A stretch of DNA of 64,000 nt from an uncultured Prevotella sp. (lineage in GTDB: Bacteria; Bacteroidota; Bacteroidia; Bacteroidales; Bacteroidaceae). The DNA lies in assembly GCA_946548065.1 (NCBI GenBank), contig CAMNPM010000002.1, positions 1 to 64,000 of the forward strand, read 5' to 3'. Under the pieces are notes generated by a model, which made no database searches, was not told the DNA's origin, and saw only the letters and a program-made list of their open reading frames with translations. The position numbers and the translations under genes are program-made. Positions 59,964 through 64,000 of this stretch are shown piece by piece (positions within the stretch are counted from its first letter, which is position 1; each line of letters opens with the position of its first letter).

Positions 59964-60743
59964 ATGATTCAGTTTAATATACAAAGATTCGGAAAACTGG
60001 CCCGCTGGTCGCTGGTCAACGACAAGAAGTACTTCATCAAGAGCTTCTTGCAGGTCTTTGCCATCCTGACGTTCCTCTTCCTGTTCTTCACATGGGTGAT
60101 GAACCGCGAGTCAGTGCGTAGCAGTATCAATGCCTATGAGACCTGCTCCATCGCCGTGATAATCCTGTTTGGAACCACCTTCGTGCTGGGCTCTTCCTTT
60201 ATGTTCTATAGTATGGAGGGCAAGCACGACATGCAGAACCTGATGATGCTGCCTGCCTCGAACTTCGAGAAATACCTGATGCGCTATGCCTCGTGGATTC
60301 TCCTGTTGCCCCTTTATCTGGTAGCTTTGTTGGGAGCCGACGCGTTGCAGTATGTCGTCAACCTGATGGTGGGTCACGAGTACGTCACCTTCGTCACCTC
60401 CACGTTGGTGGACAGCCTCAGTCGTTTGTTCCAACTGGAAGTACACAGCCATCTGCGCCATACGTTTCTGAACTCCCTGTTGTTGCTGGCCGTCTTGTTC
60501 CATTCGCTCTACGCCCTGGGAGCCACCTTCTTCCGCACCCGTAAGTTCAACTGGGTACCGACCACCCTCGTCATCATCCTGCTGAGTATCGTTCCTAACA
60601 CTCAGGTGTCTCCTGCGGAAGCAACGACAACAGATCTGCTCATCACCGACCTCGTGGCCCTCTGCTGGACCATTCTGAACTTCTGGTTGTCTTATAAACT
60701 CTTCTGCCGTCAGCAGGTTATTGGTAAATTCATTAATTGGTAA
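59964..60743 (+). CDS. Multi-TM protein, probable ABC permease component
   Basis: About six hydrophobic segments; shares N-terminal FNIQRFGKLARWSLVND and LMMLPASNFEKYLMRY with the next gene. Confidence 0.7.
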   Translation: MIQFNIQRFGKLARWSLVNDKKYFIKSFLQVFAILTFLFLFFTWVMNRESVRSSINAYETCSIAVIILFGTTFVLGSSFMFYSMEGKHDMQNLMMLPASNFEKYLMRYASWILLLPLYLVALLGADALQYVVNLMVGHEYVTFVTSTLVDSLSRLFQLEVHSHLRHTFLNSLLLLAVLFHSLYALGATFFRTRKFNWVPTTLVIILLSIVPNTQVSPAEATTTDLLITDLVALCWTILNFWLSYKLFCRQQVIGKFINW

Positions 60744-60747
60744 AGCT

Positions 60748-61635
60748 ATGAATACGTTTAGTTTCAATAGATTTGGAAAGACGCTCCGTTGGGTGTTGAG
60801 TGTCAATCAGCGTCGAATACTTTATGCTATAGCAGGCTCCGTCGTGGGTGTGTTTATGGCTGAAATGATACTGCTGAGGATGGGTGATATTTACAGTCCT
60901 CTCACCATGCTGCACTATTACGGACAGATAGGTGCCGCCCTCTTTGCATTGGTGTCGCTCATCATGGTCAGCACCATCCTGTCGAGTGTGAACGAGAAGC
61001 GCAAGCGTGAGGCTTTCCTCATGTTGCCGGCAAACAATCTCGAAAAATTCCTCGCCCTGATGACCTACACCTCCGTCGTCTGTGTGCTTGGTGTCTTCCT
61101 GGCGTTCGTCTTGGGCGACAGTCTTCGCATGGTGTGGTTCTGGATCAGTGGGCCGTACACAGAGGCGAAGGTTTCGTATATAGGCAATCCAACGGAATAC
61201 TATTACTGGTGGTCGTCGGCCATCCCCAAGATGATGGATAATCTGACGCCTCATATACTGGAGGCTGATTCCTGCAACTGGTTCTATCTGGTGATGTATA
61301 TCGTCGTGATTGCTGCCATTGCCGTGTGGACACATTCGCTCCTGATTATTGGAGGGACGTTGTTCCGCAAATATTCATTCGTCATATCTTGTCTGGTGTT
61401 CATCTTGTTCTGGGTGATTTTTGGAAAGACGATGCAATATTTCGAACTCTCTATGTTTACATCTAATTGGGAAGATGGTAAATACGTGTCTGGCGAGGTT
61501 GGCATCCCGGCCTATATTCTCGCAGTACTGCTCCCCCTGCTCGCTGTCTTCAACTACTGGGCTTCGTTCCACATCTTCAAGAACTTACAATTGATTACTA
61601 ATAAATGGTTGAACTATGACTTTCACAAACGATAA
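60748..61635 (+). CDS. Multi-TM protein, probable ABC permease component, paralogue of upstream gene
   Basis: FSFNRFGKTLRWVLSVN, FLMLPANNLEKFLALMTY. Confidence 0.7.
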   Translation: MNTFSFNRFGKTLRWVLSVNQRRILYAIAGSVVGVFMAEMILLRMGDIYSPLTMLHYYGQIGAALFALVSLIMVSTILSSVNEKRKREAFLMLPANNLEKFLALMTYTSVVCVLGVFLAFVLGDSLRMVWFWISGPYTEAKVSYIGNPTEYYYWWSSAIPKMMDNLTPHILEADSCNWFYLVMYIVVIAAIAVWTHSLLIIGGTLFRKYSFVISCLVFILFWVIFGKTMQYFELSMFTSNWEDGKYVSGEVGIPAYILAVLLPLLAVFNYWASFHIFKNLQLITNKWLNYDFHKR

Positions 61636-61963
61636 AGCAATCTACCTGCAGATGGCGGACCGCCTCTGTGACGAGATACTGGCAGGTACGTACAAGGAGG
61701 ACGACCGCATTCCAAGCGTCCGCGAGTATGCCGTCCTGTTACAGGTGAACACCAACACGGCTGTCAAGGCCTACGACGAGCTGGCTCGCGCGAACATTAT
61801 ATATAATAAGCGCGGACTGGGATACTTTGTCTCGCCAGGCGCCAAAGAGCAGATACTGACGGAGCGCCGTCGCGACTTCATGGACAACCGGCTGCCTGAA
61901 CTGTTCCGACAGATGCGCCTGCTGGGCATCGGAATCGAGGAAGTCTGCAAGGCCTGGGAGTAA
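61616..61963 (+). CDS. GntR-family transcriptional regulator, YtrA subfamily type
   Basis: 115 aa: wHTH DEILAGTYKEDDRIPSVREYAVLLQVNTNTAVKAYDELARANIIYNKRGLGYFV plus short helical tail. Confidence 0.92.
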   Translation: MTFTNDKAIYLQMADRLCDEILAGTYKEDDRIPSVREYAVLLQVNTNTAVKAYDELARANIIYNKRGLGYFVSPGAKEQILTERRRDFMDNRLPELFRQMRLLGIGIEEVCKAWE

Positions 61964-62034
61964 TGATTTGCTTCAATCTCTTGGCAAAATGATAAAATGT
62001 CGTTAGAATATGCCGTACTTTGCAACTTTCTGAC

Positions 62035-62042
62035 TACCTTTG
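62035..62042 (+). promoter_or_regulatory. -7 box TACCTTTG upstream of the MacB-type ATPase
   Basis: TAnnTTTG; supports start at 62068. Confidence 0.55.
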
Positions 62043-62067
62043 TCGTCAAATAGACAAAACCAACAGC

Positions 62068-62730
62068 ATGATTCACTTAAAAGACATTCATAAGACCTAT
62101 CAGGGCGCCCAGCCGCTGCACGTGCTGAAGGGCATTACGCTCGACATCGAGAAGGGCGAGTTCGTCAGCATCATGGGAGCGTCGGGGTCGGGCAAGAGTA
62201 CCTTATTAAATATATTAGGTATTCTCGACAACTACGACTCGGGCAGCTACGAACTCGCCGGAGTGCCCATCTGGCACCTCTCGGAGACCCGCGCCGCTGA
62301 GTATCGCAACAAGATGATAGGCTTTATCTTCCAGTCGTTCAACCTGATTTCGTTCAAGACGGCTGTCGAGAACGTAGAGTTGCCGCTGTTCTATCAGGGC
62401 GTGTCGCGCAAAAAGCGCCACGCGCTGGCCCTGGAGTATCTGGAGCGACTGGGGCTGCGGGACTGGGCTGAGCACTATCCCAACGAGATGTCGGGTGGTC
62501 AGCGCCAGCGCGTGGCCATAGCCCGCGCACTGATTACCAAGCCACAGATTATCCTGGCCGACGAGCCTACGGGAGCACTCGACTCGAAGACCAGCATCGA
62601 GGTGATGGAACTGCTGAAGCAGCTGAACCAGGAGGAAGGCATCACCCAGATCATCGTCACCCACGACCCTACGGTGGGCCAGCAGACCAACCGCATCATC
62701 CGTATCAAGGACGGACTGATAGAAGAGTAA
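62068..62730 (+). CDS. MacB/LolD-type ABC transporter ATP-binding protein
   Basis: GASGSGKSTLLNILG, MSGGQRQRVAIARAL, ILADEPTGALD. Confidence 0.94.
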   Translation: MIHLKDIHKTYQGAQPLHVLKGITLDIEKGEFVSIMGASGSGKSTLLNILGILDNYDSGSYELAGVPIWHLSETRAAEYRNKMIGFIFQSFNLISFKTAVENVELPLFYQGVSRKKRHALALEYLERLGLRDWAEHYPNEMSGGQRQRVAIARALITKPQIILADEPTGALDSKTSIEVMELLKQLNQEEGITQIIVTHDPTVGQQTNRIIRIKDGLIEE

Positions 62731-62748
62731 AAAGTAAAAGAGTAAGCC

Positions 62749-64000
62749 GTGATAGAACTATTCAAGGAGATAGCACAGACAGCCAGGCGCAACAAGCTGC
62801 GCACAGCCCTGACGGGATTCGCAGTGGCCTGGGGCATCTTCATGCTCATCGTGCTGCTGGGAGCAGGCAACGGGCTCATCAATGCACAGCTGAGGCAGTC
62901 GTCGCGCTTCCTGTCCAACTCGATGATGGTGTTTGGCGGGCGCACCTCGAAGGCCTATCAGGGACTGAAGGAGGGACGGAGCATCCGACTGCAGGGGCGT
63001 GACATCGGCACCACCGACACTGAGTTCAAGGACGTCGTCGACAAGGTGGGCGCACAGTACAGTGCCAGTGTCACCATCAGCCACGGACAGGAGTATATCG
63101 CCACAGAGGTGACGGGCGTCTATCCTAACCATACGAAGATTGACAAGATGGAGATGCTCCATGGGCGCTTCATCAACCAGATAGACCTGAAGGAGAAGCG
63201 CAAGGTGCTGGTGCTGAGCAGTAAGCAGGCCAAGGAGCTGGAACCTAAGAAGGACTATAAGACGCTCCTGGGACGTTACGTCAAGGTGGGCAACTTCTCC
63301 TTTAAGGTGGTGGGCATCTATAAGGATGAGGAGAGTCGCTCGTCAGAGGCCTTCTCTTCCTACAGTGCCATCAAGGGCATCTTCGGAGCCAATACCGACG
63401 ATGCGGGAAGTATTGAGTTCACCTTCCACGGGCTGACGACGGAGGAGGCCAACGAGGACTTTGAGAAAGACTACCGCCGTCGCCTGAATGCCAACCATCA
63501 GGCGCACCCCGAGGACGAGAGCAGCGTGTGGCTCTGGAACCGATATACGCAGAACATGCAGATGGAGCAGGGCATAGACATCATCCGTACGGCCCTCTGG
63601 ATAGTGGGACTGTTCACCCTGCTGTCGGGCATCGTGGGCGTGTCGAACATCATGCTCATCACCGTCAAGGAACGCACCCATGAGTTCGGCATCCGCAAAG
63701 CCATCGGAGCCAAGCCCTGGGGCATCCTCCGGCTGATTATCACCGAAAGCGTCATCATCACCACCTTCTTCGGATACATTGGTATGGTGCTCGGTGTGAT
63801 GGCCAACGAGTATATGGACGCCACCCTGGGCCACGACACCATCGACACGGGACTCTTCCAAGCCACCATGTTCCTCAACCCCACCGTGGGGCTCGACGTC
63901 TGCATCGAGGCCACGATGGTGATGGTCTTTGCAGGCACCATAGCAGGACTCATCCCAGCCTTCAAGGCAAGCAGAATCCGCCCCATCGAGGCGCTAAACG
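62749..64000 (+). CDS. MacB/FtsX-type ABC permease, GTG start, truncated by window end
   Basis: Open frame VIELFKEIAQTARRNKLRTALTGFAVAWGIFMLIVLLGAGNG...GIVGVSNIMLITVKERTHEFGIRKAIGAKPW...RPIEALN; absent from the ORF track. Confidence 0.92.
   Translation, partial: MIELFKEIAQTARRNKLRTALTGFAVAWGIFMLIVLLGAGNGLINAQLRQSSRFLSNSMMVFGGRTSKAYQGLKEGRSIRLQGRDIGTTDTEFKDVVDKVGAQYSASVTISHGQEYIATEVTGVYPNHTKIDKMEMLHGRFINQIDLKEKRKVLVLSSKQAKELEPKKDYKTLLGRYVKVGNFSFKVVGIYKDEESRSSEAFSSYSAIKGIFGANTDDAGSIEFTFHGLTTEEANEDFEKDYRRRLNANHQAHPEDESSVWLWNRYTQNMQMEQGIDIIRTALWIVGLFTLLSGIVGVSNIMLITVKERTHEFGIRKAIGAKPWGILRLIITESVIITTFFGYIGMVLGVMANEYMDATLGHDTIDTGLFQATMFLNPTVGLDVCIEATMVMVFAGTIAGLIPAFKASRIRPIEALN

Overview
The window is a chromosomal segment of a Bacteroidales bacterium. 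It looks Prevotella-like, judging from the recurrent TAnnTTTG promoter box and the protein types (an inference; no database was used). Most of it is ordinary housekeeping sequence: rpmF-fabH-era-der, mla-type ABC genes, an ECF sigma cluster, lptB, tig-clpP-clpX-recQ, guaB-PPIases-lptA-like-mutL-ompA, tRNA-Val(TAC), gdhA, fba, nnr, hpt-adk-obgE-pgeF, recG, ispD, pdxJ and nadK. A GTG-start MacB-like permease runs off the right edge and is absent from the ORF track. Less ordinary loci: (1) a two-gene signalling unit, a double-receiver/PPDK-ATP-grasp protein that lacks recognisable PEP-catalytic domains, followed by a solute-binding sensor kinase with no regulator of its own; (2) a YtrA-like GntR/ABC operon with a palindromic operator at its promoter; (3) two repeat-secreted-protein genes, one with an apparently perfect 219-bp internal tandem duplication; (4) two intergenic arrays of related ~15-17-bp palindromes phased at 21-22 bp; (5) overlapping face-to-face promoters between pdxJ and nadK; (6) a YqiA-like hydrolase fused to a domain resembling a catalytically degenerate 5'-nucleotidase. 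I found no CRISPR array, prophage, transposase or recognisable defence island. All coordinates and identities were read by eye.
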